In this document: positions 1-6,862 of the stretch, piece by piece | Position numbering within the stretch: the first letter of the stretch is position 1 | Layout of the letters: every line of letters starts with the position of its first letter | Translations under genes and position numbers: made by a program | Notes under the pieces: model-generated | Seen by the model: the letters and a program-made list of their open reading frames with translations, nothing else | What the model was told of the DNA's origin: nothing | The model's database searches: none | DNA from: Spartinivicinus marinus | GTDB taxonomy: Bacteria > Pseudomonadota > Gammaproteobacteria > Pseudomonadales > Zooshikellaceae | Assembly (NCBI RefSeq): GCF_026309355.1 | Contig: NZ_JAPJZK010000001.1 | Location: 2,500,501 to 2,564,500 of the forward strand | Reading direction: 5' to 3' | DNA: 64,000 bases

Positions 1-57
1 TGCTGGTATGAAAAACACGATACAACAGTAGCAGGTGAAAAGTGTACTAAATGGTAA
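1..57 (+). CDS. 3' end of an unidentified gene (partial)
   Basis: Reading from base 1 in frame 1 gives 18 residues ending CTKW followed by TAA, with no internal stop. The piece is rich in W, Y, K and C, like the tail of a secreted or disulphide-containing protein, but it is far too short to identify. It could be chance open frame. The gene body lies outside the window. Confidence 0.3.
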   Translation, partial: CWYEKHDTTVAGEKCTKW

Positions 58-133
58 ATGACAGTACTCAATCTATAGTACCATGGTACTTTATTAAAGC
101 CGATTTTTGCTGCTTTTTTGTTGAGTCTGTTAT

Positions 134-352
134 TTAAACCCAGTTTTCCAACCGTAGTCCTTCCACTTGATTAAACTCACGCATGTTGTTAGTTATCAGG
201 GTTAGTCCTTCGCTTCTTGCATGACCAGCAATCTGTAGGTCGTTGACACCTATTGGTGTGCCCTTGCATTCCAAGTTGGCACGAATATCTCCATAGTGTG
301 AAGCGGCTTTATTACGCCCTATTTCCCTTTCAAAGGTTGCAGTTACCCTCAT
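134..352 (-). pseudogene. VapC-type PIN-domain toxin, C-terminal fragment
   Basis: The 72-residue frame carries the C-terminal half of a VapC (PIN-domain ribonuclease) toxin. The stretch GDIRANLECKGTPIGVNDLQ, the following IAGHARSEGL, and TLITNN.REF....GLRLENW match the end of tRNA-cleaving VapC proteins. Full-length VapC is about 130 residues. The N-terminal part, with the first catalytic Asp (usual 'LDTN' motif) and the central acidic residue, is absent. Only a late conserved Asp (in VNDLQIA) remains, so the product cannot be a working nuclease. No antitoxin of the matching VapB type is adjacent; the neighbouring antitoxin remnant is of a different family and on the opposite strand. I read this as gene debris. 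Confidence 0.7.
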
Positions 353-397
353 TAACCACTATTCCAGCTAGACTGTCTAGATTATTAGGAACTTTTT

Positions 398-607
398 ATG
401 CCTACTACAACCAATGAGTGGCAGCTGCAAGAGGCTAAAAACAAGCTAAGCAAGTTGATTAAAGATGCAGGCAACGGCTTGCTTCAATATATTACCGTTC
501 ATGGAAAGCAAACCGCTGTCGTGTTATCTGTTAAAGAATATGAGCGGCTTATGCATTCTACTGAAAACCTATACGTATACAGAACGTTTGTATACTTATC
601 CCTCTAA
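398..607 (+). pseudogene. Phd/YefM-family antitoxin, truncated
   Basis: The first 57 or so residues (LQEAKNKLSKLIKDA, then VHGKQTAVVLSVKEYERL) are a textbook Phd/YefM antitoxin DNA-binding fold. These proteins normally run to about 80-90 residues, with a C-terminal toxin-binding tail that begins just after this point. Here the homology stops at 'STENL'. It is replaced by 12 unrelated residues running into a stop that overlaps the 3' end of the convergent glutaredoxin gene. There is a plausible ribosome site (AGGAA) before the ATG. No toxin gene follows. The fragment might still bind its operator but should not neutralise a toxin; it is probably a remnant. Confidence 0.65.
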
Positions 608-928
608 TGCTGCCACCACGGCTTGTGGGTTATAACCACTGATGGTTTTGCCCTTAACCAAAAACACGGGAACCCCTTTGCCACCTAGTTGCTTATATTG
701 ACGGAGGCCTTCTGTGGACTTTTCAATATCGTACTCTGTATAGGGTATATTGTACTTTTCTAAAAATGATCTGGCTTTTTTGCAGTATCCACACCAGCTA
801 GTGGCATATAGCACGACATCCTCTTTATTGGTGGCAGAAAAGTCAGGTGGTGGGTTTAAAAACAGGCTTATTTCTTGTCGGTTTTGAAACAACACTATAA
901 CAGCGATAACTAACAGCCACTTTTTCAT
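596..928 (-). CDS. membrane-anchored glutaredoxin-family protein
   Basis: This 110-residue thiol-disulphide oxidoreductase has an N-terminal hydrophobic segment (about residues 4-18), which likely anchors it in the inner membrane or acts as an uncleaved signal. The glutaredoxin fold follows, with the active-site motif SWCGYC near residue 46 and the GVPVF cis-proline loop that shapes the glutathione site. A GKTISGYNP element near the end is typical of the family. The frame is open from a TTG 12 nt upstream, but the ATG after AGAAAAG is the better start. Its 3' end overlaps the convergent antitoxin remnant by 12 nt. The physiological partner is unknown. Confidence 0.85.
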   Translation of the reverse strand: MKKWLLVIAVIVLFQNRQEISLFLNPPPDFSATNKEDVVLYATSWCGYCKKARSFLEKYNIPYTEYDIEKSTEGLRQYKQLGGKGVPVFLVKGKTISGYNPQAVVAALEG

Positions 929-1077
929 ATCTTTTCTCAAGTATATCCTTCGCTGAAGGTATTTTAACTATTGCTAACACAAAAAATGAATCATGATCAG
1001 TCAATATATAACAAAACCTGGGCTATATAATATAGCCCAGTCCTAATTCAGTTGAATGCTGTACTTTTTATGTAATT

Positions 1078-1713
1078 TTAGCTAAACATCTTTTCCAGGT
1101 AAGGCTGTGCTTCGGCTAGCACTTTTTGATAAGAAGGCCTTTCTGATACGCGCTTATAATAAGCTTTTATACCTTCAAACTGCTCAAATGGATAGATTTT
1201 CTGTGCATAGAATAAAGCAGGCACTGCAGAGCAGTCAGCCATTGTAAAGTCATCACCTTTTGCAAAAGTGGTTTCGCTATATTGTTTGTTCATGTAGTGA
1301 TACATAATATCTAATTGCTCTTTTGCTTTGGCTTGCTTTTCAGAGTCTTGCTTTTCCGCTGGCTTCATACTTTCAAAAAATAAAGTTGCAATATTGTCAT
1401 TTAGATAATTATCTTGAACTCTATCGATAAACCTCACCTGCCGGGCTGCATCTTTGTCTTCAGGAATAAGCCTGGTACCAGAGGAAAAATGAGTATCCAA
1501 GTATTCTATTATTATTGTTGATTCTGGAATCATATGGTCATCATTACACATCAATAGAGGTATTTTACCCAGAGGATATATTTCTTTGTATTCTTTTTTA
1601 CTTGCCTCATCCATTAAGTTGACAATATAAGGGGTAAATTCAACCTCTTTTTCATAAAAAGCTATTAACACTTTTTGTGAATATGTTGATAGCGGGTGAT
1701 AATATAGTTTCAT
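1078..1713 (-). CDS. glutathione S-transferase family protein
   Basis: This 211-residue cytosolic GST has a thioredoxin-like N-terminal domain (residues 1-80) with MKLYYHPLSTYSQKV, the cis-proline motif GKIPLL and the glutathione-contacting PESTIIIEYLD. The all-helical C-terminal domain contains the N-capping motif FTMADCSAVPALFYA. Such enzymes conjugate glutathione to electrophiles or act as peroxidases. It lies 35 bp downstream of an ArsR-family regulator on the same strand and has a good ribosome site (AAGGAA). The two are therefore probably one operon, induced when the regulator leaves the palindromic operator upstream. The substrate cannot be told from sequence. Confidence 0.88.
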   Translation of the reverse strand: MKLYYHPLSTYSQKVLIAFYEKEVEFTPYIVNLMDEASKKEYKEIYPLGKIPLLMCNDDHMIPESTIIIEYLDTHFSSGTRLIPEDKDAARQVRFIDRVQDNYLNDNIATLFFESMKPAEKQDSEKQAKAKEQLDIMYHYMNKQYSETTFAKGDDFTMADCSAVPALFYAQKIYPFEQFEGIKAYYKRVSERPSYQKVLAEAQPYLEKMFS

Positions 1714-1748
1714 TTTTATTATTCCTTTTCTTTAATTTTTTGTTGGCT

Positions 1749-2081
1749 TTATTCTTGTAGCAAACTCAAATAGTCTTCCAAATGATCGAGTTGTTGACTC
1801 CAGAAACTTTCATAAAAACCTAACCATCGATGAGCTTCCCGCAAGGTTAATGGATTAAGCGTGCAGATTTGCTCCCGACCTCGCTTTTTTCTGGTTATTA
1901 AACCTGCTCTTTCAAGCACCGCTATGTGCTTTGCCACTGCAGGAAAGCTAATATCAAACGGTGCCGCTAAATCCCTAATGCTATAACTCCCCCCACATAG
2001 CGTTTGCAAAAGCTGCCGTCGGGTTTCATCAGCTAAGGCTTTGAATACAAGATCTAATGATAAAGGTCGAGGTGTTTGCAT
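1749..2081 (-). CDS. ArsR-family winged-helix transcriptional regulator
   Basis: This 110-residue repressor has the ArsR/SmtB fold: FKALADETRRQLLQTL, then the recognition helix region ISFPAVAKHIAVLERAGLI, then the wing TRKKRGREQICTLNP. There is no cysteine-rich metal site (no CVC-type motif), so a metal sensor is unlikely. This subgroup often controls GST or polyketide-cyclase genes. The frame extends nine codons upstream to a TTG, but that start would lie inside the operator palindrome. I chose the ATG encoding MQTPRPLSLD. It is the first gene of the regulator-GST operon and is probably autoregulated. Confidence 0.85.
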   Translation of the reverse strand: MQTPRPLSLDLVFKALADETRRQLLQTLCGGSYSIRDLAAPFDISFPAVAKHIAVLERAGLITRKKRGREQICTLNPLTLREAHRWLGFYESFWSQQLDHLEDYLSLLQE

Positions 2082-2106
2082 ATTATCCAGTATAGATGTT
2101 GTATCC

Positions 2107-2134
2107 AAATATTAAACCGATTGGTTTAATATTT
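2107..2134. promoter_or_regulatory. perfect palindrome, predicted ArsR operator
   Basis: Two 12-bp arms (AAATATTAAACC and its exact complement) flank a 4-bp centre (GATT), 25 bp ahead of the chosen start of the ArsR gene. Perfect symmetry at this position is what an autoregulated dimeric repressor would use. That the neighbouring ArsR protein binds it is inference. Confidence 0.7.
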
Positions 2135-2245
2135 TTCGCCACCAAAAAGGTTCTCTTTGATATTCGCTCGACAAAGAGTAAGGGTAAATACCTATATAGT
2201 TACCCTTGCCCACCCATAAATATGGATATAATATACATATTATAT

Positions 2246-2268
2246 AATATGCATTTAAGATTCATATT
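2246..2268. promoter_or_regulatory. NsrR-like operator upstream of hmp
   Basis: A 23-bp imperfect inverted repeat with 11-1-11 geometry begins AATATGCATTT and ends with a near-complementary half. This closely resembles the known gammaproteobacterial NsrR consensus (half site AAGATGCATTT). It lies 115 bp upstream of the flavohaemoglobin start. NsrR is the nitric-oxide-sensing [Fe-S] repressor that classically controls hmp. No nsrR gene is in the window. Confidence 0.72.
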
Positions 2269-2383
2269 AATGGGCAAAATATTAATAGACAAAGCTACTC
2301 TTCAGCCAAAAGAGGGATGAAAAGAAGCACAACATTTAACCAACCCAACATTTTCAATATACTTTTATTACAAGGACCTGCTA

Positions 2384-3592
2384 ATGCTTGATTCAAACAC
2401 CATAACAACTGTAAAAGCTACTGTTCCCTTATTAGAGCAAGCCGGTACTGCAATTACAGAACATTTTTATAAAAGAATGTTTAAACACAACCCAGAGCTG
2501 TTAAACATCTTTAATGAAAGCCACCAACATACTGGTGAACAGCCTAAAGCTCTGTTTAATGCCGTATTAGCTTATGCAAAGTTTATCGATAAGCCTGAAG
2601 TACTTTCTGGAGCCATTGAACACATTGCCCAAAAACATACTGGCTTTTTAATTCAACCAGAACATTACACCATTGTTGGCAATCATTTACTGGCTACATT
2701 AAAAGAGTTAGCACCCGATGTAGTCACAGATGAAGTGCTTGCCGCATGGACTAAAGCTTATCAAGTATTAGCAGGTATATTTATAGAGCGTGAATCGACG
2801 ATTTACAGTGAGTATCAGCAGGCCGAAGGTGGTTGGAAAGGCCCCCGTGAGTTTACTGTATTAGAGAAAAACGTTGAAAGTGACTTAATCACCTCCTTTA
2901 AATTTGCTCCCGTTGATGGCAAGCCTGTAAAAAGTTTTAAACCAGGACAATACTTAAGTCTAGTCACTAACCCAAACTCATCTGTACACCAAGAAATACG
3001 ACAATACTCACTATCTGACAAACCTAATGGTAAAACTTATCGCATTAGTGTACGCAGAGAAAGCAGAGGAGTAAAACCAGGTATTGTTTCTAATTACCTG
3101 CATAATCAAATCAACGTAGGCGATACTTTAAAAATATTGCCTCCTGCTGGAGACTTTTATTTACAAGCCAAACAGGAAACCCCTGTAGTGTTAATATCAG
3201 CAGGCGTTGGTTTAACGCCAATGGTAAGCATGTTAAATACCTTGGTCGCCAATAAACATCAGGCACCTATTTATTATTTACATGCTTGTGAACATAGTCT
3301 AGTGCATGCTTTCAAGCCTTTTATCAAGCAAGTTGAAGCTGAAAATAAAAATGTTCAATCTCTTACTTGGTATCGACAGCCTACATCAATAGACCAACAA
3401 GGAATAGATTATCAGTTTGAAGGAACCATGCAGATTGATGATATTAAGCAACAAGTTCTATTACCCAATGCACAATATTACTTATGTGGTCCATTTGGTT
3501 TTATGCAAACAATAAATCAACAGTTATTAAGTGCAGGCGTTGACCCAAGCCAGATTCATTATGAGGTGTTTGGGCCTCAACACACCTTATAA
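2384..3592 (+). CDS. hmp: flavohaemoprotein, nitric oxide dioxygenase
   Basis: This 402-residue, full-length Hmp uses O2 and NAD(P)H to oxidise NO to nitrate in the cytoplasm. The globin domain (residues 1-140) includes the distal region FYKRMFKHNPELLNIFN, the proximal-His helix and the closing YQVLAGIFIERESTIY. The FAD domain carries RQYSLSD (flavin-binding RxYS), and the NAD-binding domain carries SAGVGLTPMVSML, YYLCGPFGFM and the C-terminal EVFGPQ. A good ribosome site (AAGGA) precedes the ATG. The upstream NsrR-like operator predicts induction by nitrosative stress. It is monocistronic: a hairpin lies 20 bp after the stop. Confidence 0.96.
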   Translation: MLDSNTITTVKATVPLLEQAGTAITEHFYKRMFKHNPELLNIFNESHQHTGEQPKALFNAVLAYAKFIDKPEVLSGAIEHIAQKHTGFLIQPEHYTIVGNHLLATLKELAPDVVTDEVLAAWTKAYQVLAGIFIERESTIYSEYQQAEGGWKGPREFTVLEKNVESDLITSFKFAPVDGKPVKSFKPGQYLSLVTNPNSSVHQEIRQYSLSDKPNGKTYRISVRRESRGVKPGIVSNYLHNQINVGDTLKILPPAGDFYLQAKQETPVVLISAGVGLTPMVSMLNTLVANKHQAPIYYLHACEHSLVHAFKPFIKQVEAENKNVQSLTWYRQPTSIDQQGIDYQFEGTMQIDDIKQQVLLPNAQYYLCGPFGFMQTINQQLLSAGVDPSQIHYEVFGPQHTL

Positions 3593-3611
3593 CGGCGCCT
3601 CATTATGAGTG

Positions 3612-3633
3612 GTGTTGGATGAACGTCCAACAC
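3612..3633 (+). terminator. hairpin after hmp, possible terminator
   Basis: A perfect 8-bp stem (GTGTTGGA / TCCAACAC) with a 6-nt loop lies 20 bp past the hmp stop. No T-run follows, so it is either a weak terminator or a stabilising mRNA 3' end. Confidence 0.45.
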
Positions 3634-3797
3634 TGCGATAAAACCATAAAAACATCTCCCAAATGTTTCATCAAATTTCACAAACTCTTTGATGAGTAAA
3701 ATATTCAGGTTAAACCTGATATCAATTAAGTATACAAACTGTTATATAACCTTCATAAGTAGCTATACCGCTACTCAGTAACTAATAAATAGCTATG

Positions 3798-3819
3798 TAT
3801 ACCCTTCACATTGGGTATA
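3798..3819. repeat. short TATACCC inverted repeat before lipase gene
   Basis: TATACCC and GGGTATA are separated by 8 bp, ending 16 bp before the lipase start. The same TATACCC/GGGTATA pair forms the outer ends of the dispersed repeat at 35689-35811, and a similar pair lies at 41630-41650. It may be a vestige of that family or an operator. Confidence 0.4.
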
Positions 3820-3835
3820 ATATCAGGTTGTACCA

Positions 3836-4945
3836 ATGATAAACCCAGTAAAAACTCATTCATTACCAACTTCTGCTTCTGAGCCAACCATTCTCAGTAG
3901 AAGGCCTTCTAATACTAGTTTTAGCAGAGCTAGCTTGCATTCTTTCAAACAGCTGTTTAAATCCAGTAGTTTCTCTGATCATAAGTCACTATCAGAAACT
4001 GTTATCAATAAGCTGCATCGTAAGCAGTTATGGCAAGAAAAAACCATCGATTTACAACAAGCAGGCTTATCAGAAATTGCTGTAAATGCAACACTTGCAG
4101 GGTTTACTTATGGCGAGCCAATTGCTCATATCAACGAGGTTGAAGCAAAAGTAAACAGCTCATCGCAACATAAATTGTGTCGGTTAGAGGATTTTCGTTC
4201 TGCATTTATTAACGACCCCTTATTGGCTAACCTGAAGTTCACATCTGAAGGGATTGGATATGATAAACATACAGGACTCCTTGCAGCATTATTTTACGAG
4301 CCCACCAAAAACCAATTTAAACTAGTTTTTGGTGGCACTCACTCAGGCAAAGGTTTTGTTAAGCCTAAACATTATCGTTCTTTATCTGCTCACCAGCTAA
4401 CAACTGACTTAAAAAACCTGGTTGGTAGTTCAGTACCAAAACTTTATCTACAGACTTCCGCAATTGTTAATACCATCAAAGCAGTTGCAAAAGATATCGC
4501 CATAAAGAATAAAGTACCTGAAGCCCCCTTATTATTGTTAGGGCATTCATTAGGTGGTGCAATGGCCCAATATGCAGCAATTAAGCATGGGTTAAAGGCC
4601 ATCGGCTATAGTTCAGCAGCACTTGGTCATGCAGCTTTACTGGATTTAGCTAAAGCTAACCGACTTTGGGATGCCGATTGGATTAAACAACATATTGAGC
4701 ATTATTTTATTGAGGGAGACCCTGTTTGCAACCCTGCCCCATGGAAAACTGGCGGCAGTTTTCGTGCACAATTTTCTTTAACCAATCTCGGCACTCGTCA
4801 TATAATTCCCCCTCAATCAAAGGCTTATAGCTCTTATCTGGGCAGACACAGCTATGCAGAGCAACATATTTTGTTATTTATCGATAAATTTTTATCTAAA
4901 GATATTGGCATAAATATACAACCTATACTAAGTTGTAATGAGTAA
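3836..4945 (+). CDS. class 3 lipase-like alpha/beta hydrolase
   Basis: This 369-residue protein has a lipase class 3 core. FGGTHSGKG (oxyanion-side strand) is followed by the nucleophile elbow LLLGHSLGGAMAQYA with Ser238, an acidic candidate Asp295 in IEGDPV, and His338 in GRHSYAEQ, which together form a plausible catalytic triad. The first ~55 residues are rich in Ser, Thr and Asn and low in hydrophobics. There is no Sec signal peptide, lipobox or membrane segment, which is unusual for a secreted lipase. Such N-termini occur on effectors of contact-dependent secretion systems, but no secretion genes are nearby. The ribosome site is weak. Substrate (acylglycerol versus phospholipid) is unknown. 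Confidence 0.75.
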   Translation: MINPVKTHSLPTSASEPTILSRRPSNTSFSRASLHSFKQLFKSSSFSDHKSLSETVINKLHRKQLWQEKTIDLQQAGLSEIAVNATLAGFTYGEPIAHINEVEAKVNSSSQHKLCRLEDFRSAFINDPLLANLKFTSEGIGYDKHTGLLAALFYEPTKNQFKLVFGGTHSGKGFVKPKHYRSLSAHQLTTDLKNLVGSSVPKLYLQTSAIVNTIKAVAKDIAIKNKVPEAPLLLLGHSLGGAMAQYAAIKHGLKAIGYSSAALGHAALLDLAKANRLWDADWIKQHIEHYFIEGDPVCNPAPWKTGGSFRAQFSLTNLGTRHIIPPQSKAYSSYLGRHSYAEQHILLFIDKFLSKDIGINIQPILSCNE

Positions 4946-4961
4946 CGTAGTAGTACGTTAC
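4942..4961 (+). terminator. hairpin at lipase stop, possible terminator
   Basis: A perfect 8-bp stem (GTAACGTA / TACGTTAC, 4-nt loop) overlaps the lipase stop codon and is followed by a pyrimidine-rich stretch. The remaining ~230 bp up to the oxidase gene show no other gene. Confidence 0.45.
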
Positions 4962-5196
4962 CTCTTATCCTTTTCAGTGCTTGTAGCCGTTTTGGCTAGA
5001 CTACTGACGCCGTAGCCCTAACGTATTATCTAAAGCAGTATTTGCTGAGTAGCAGGCTTTAAAACAATTATGCTTTATTAATTGTTAGAAGCAGTTGTAT
5101 TTACCCTGTTCCCCGATTGCTTATTCAAAGGGAAGGGTATTTTACTTTCTGCTTCAGTGCTGGTTAAATGCCTGACAGCTTTTTAGGAGATGTAAA

Positions 5197-6570
5197 ATGG
5201 CAATTTCCCGGCGTCAGTTTTTGTTATCCTCTGCTGGCATTTTAGCTGCCAGTCAACTTCCTCGTCTTGTGTTAGCCGCAAAAGAGTCTGATTTTGATTA
5301 TGTATTAACTGCCGAACCTGGTTCTGCCGAACTTATTCCAGGCATTAATACATCAATTTTGGGTTTTAATGGTGGTTACCCTGCACCTGTATTACGTGCT
5401 AAACAAGGTCAACGCATACGAATAAAGTTTATAAACAAACTAAAAGAGCCTACAACGATACATTGGCACGGTATTCGAATTGACATTGCAATGGATGGTG
5501 TACCCTTTTTATCTCAACCACCCATAATGCCAGGCGAGACATTTATCTATGACTTCGTTTGCCCAGATGCAGGAACGTTTTGGTACCACCCTCATATGAA
5601 CAGTACCCAGCAGCTTGGCAGAGGCTTGGTTGGTACGTTAATTGTTGAAGAAGCAGAGCCTGTTACATTCGATGCAGACATTCCCCTTTGTCTAAAAAAT
5701 TGGCATATAGATGAAAAAGGCGAGTTTACTCAGTTATCTATCCCTCGTTATGCCGCCAGAATGGGCACCCCTGGCCGCTATGAAACAGTTAATGGCCAAC
5801 ATAAACCAACTATTGAGATACCAACAGGTGGATTAATACGATTACGTTTTTTGAATGTAGATAATACACTTATTTATAAAATTGCGCTTAAAGACTTCCC
5901 TGCAAAAATTATTGCTGTAGATGGTAATGCTCTAAGCAAGCCAGTTCCATTAACTGCCCACGAAATAGGTGCAGGAATGCGTTTAGATATTGCATTTATT
6001 GCACCAGAAAAAACAGATGAAATCATTGAAGTACAAAATGGTAAAGGCAGGCTTTTCTTTGGCTTGTTAAAGCTAAAAACAGTTGAGGCGAAACTACCAA
6101 AACGAAATCAAATTCCATCACTGCCAGTCAACCCAATTCCTTCGCCTGATTTGAAAAGTGCAGAAGTCATAAACTTTTTATTCGAGTGGTCTGGCGCTAT
6201 GACCCCAACTGATAAGAATGGTAAAGCTAAACATGAGTTTTGGACCATCAACCGCCGAGCTTGGGAAGGTATGAACCAAAATAATTTACCTGCCCCGCTA
6301 GCCGAATTAAAGCTTGGTAAAACGTATATCTTTGACATGAAAAATGTCACCCCACATAAACATCCTATTCATATGCATGGTCATACATTTACCGTTATAT
6401 GGTCAAATAAAAAGAAAATAAAACCCTATCATACCGATACGGTTTTAATGGAAAAAAACGAAAGGGTAAAAATAGCTTTTGTGGCAGATAACCCTGGTAG
6501 ATGGATGTTTCATTGCCATGTAATTGAGCATATGAAAACAGGGTTAATGGGATATGTTTCGGTTGTATAA
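5197..6570 (+). CDS. Tat-exported multicopper oxidase
   Basis: This 457-residue multicopper oxidase probably oxidises Cu(I), metals or phenols in the periplasm while reducing O2 to water. The N-terminus is a Tat signal (MAISRRQFLLSSAG...LVLA, about 27 residues). All four copper motifs are present: HWHG at 89-92, WYHPH at 129-133, HPIHMHGH at 389-396 and HCHVIEH at 439-445. In the last motif the residue five after the final His, where CueO-type enzymes carry the axial Met of type 1 copper, is Leu (HMKTGLMG). That would be compatible with a higher-potential site. A strong ribosome site (AGGAG) fits the start. No Met-rich CueO insert is seen, so I do not assign cueO. Confidence 0.9.
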   Translation: MAISRRQFLLSSAGILAASQLPRLVLAAKESDFDYVLTAEPGSAELIPGINTSILGFNGGYPAPVLRAKQGQRIRIKFINKLKEPTTIHWHGIRIDIAMDGVPFLSQPPIMPGETFIYDFVCPDAGTFWYHPHMNSTQQLGRGLVGTLIVEEAEPVTFDADIPLCLKNWHIDEKGEFTQLSIPRYAARMGTPGRYETVNGQHKPTIEIPTGGLIRLRFLNVDNTLIYKIALKDFPAKIIAVDGNALSKPVPLTAHEIGAGMRLDIAFIAPEKTDEIIEVQNGKGRLFFGLLKLKTVEAKLPKRNQIPSLPVNPIPSPDLKSAEVINFLFEWSGAMTPTDKNGKAKHEFWTINRRAWEGMNQNNLPAPLAELKLGKTYIFDMKNVTPHKHPIHMHGHTFTVIWSNKKKIKPYHTDTVLMEKNERVKIAFVADNPGRWMFHCHVIEHMKTGLMGYVSVV

Positions 6571-6710
6571 AAGCTAAGCTTAGTGTCCGATATGGAATAA
6601 CAGGCCATTCTTCTGCCACTCTTGAAAGACCATCCCCGGTCTATCAAGAGCTAAAAAAGCATCCATGCTTTAGCTCCAGAATACCCTGTTACTCCATATC
6701 CTTTAGCTTT
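6570..6710. repeat. multi-branched inverted-repeat structure
   Basis: Directly after the oxidase stop there are nested inverted repeats. An outer 16-bp pair at 6589-6604 and 6685-6700 has one mismatch, and AAGCTAA/TTAGCTT arms extend it outside. Inside are two independent hairpins: 6619-6650 (7+5 bp with one A-A mismatch, loop ATCCCC) and 6649-6675. The predicted fold is a three-way junction or cruciform. It may terminate transcription from both convergent genes, or be a non-autonomous mobile sequence. Confidence 0.6.
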
Positions 6711-6734
6711 CATATCAACTTAATAACCAGAGAA

Positions 6735-6861
6735 ATATCCACAGCAAGGGGTTCTTTAGGCGAGGCCATCGAGAGATGAAGCCCCAGGAGCTTATATATA
6801 ATAAGTGACTGGGGTGAAGAACGAAGATAACAAAGCCTAAAGATCATTTGCGAAGGATATA
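6735..6861. repeat. dispersed structured repeat, copy A
   Basis: This is one of three copies of a ~125-bp element (others at 19066-19192 and 35689-35811). Ends read ATATCC ... GGATAT, with the inner arms TTCTTTAGGC / GCCTAAAG. The core hairpin pairs GCCCCAG with CTGGGGT and CTTAT with ATAAG. It ends one base before the stop of the M4 protease gene, so it lies in the 3' flank of two convergent genes. Confidence 0.75.
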
Positions 6862-6862
6862 G

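Noticed and set aside
77-90. 14-bp palindrome AGTACCATGGTACT as a regulatory site
   Set aside because: It is perfect, but it lies between gene fragments with no gene to control; kept only as a curiosity.
2096-2320. 74-residue open frame between the ArsR and hmp genes
   Set aside because: It spans the palindromic operator and the NsrR-like site, has no family pattern and is biased by AT-rich codons.
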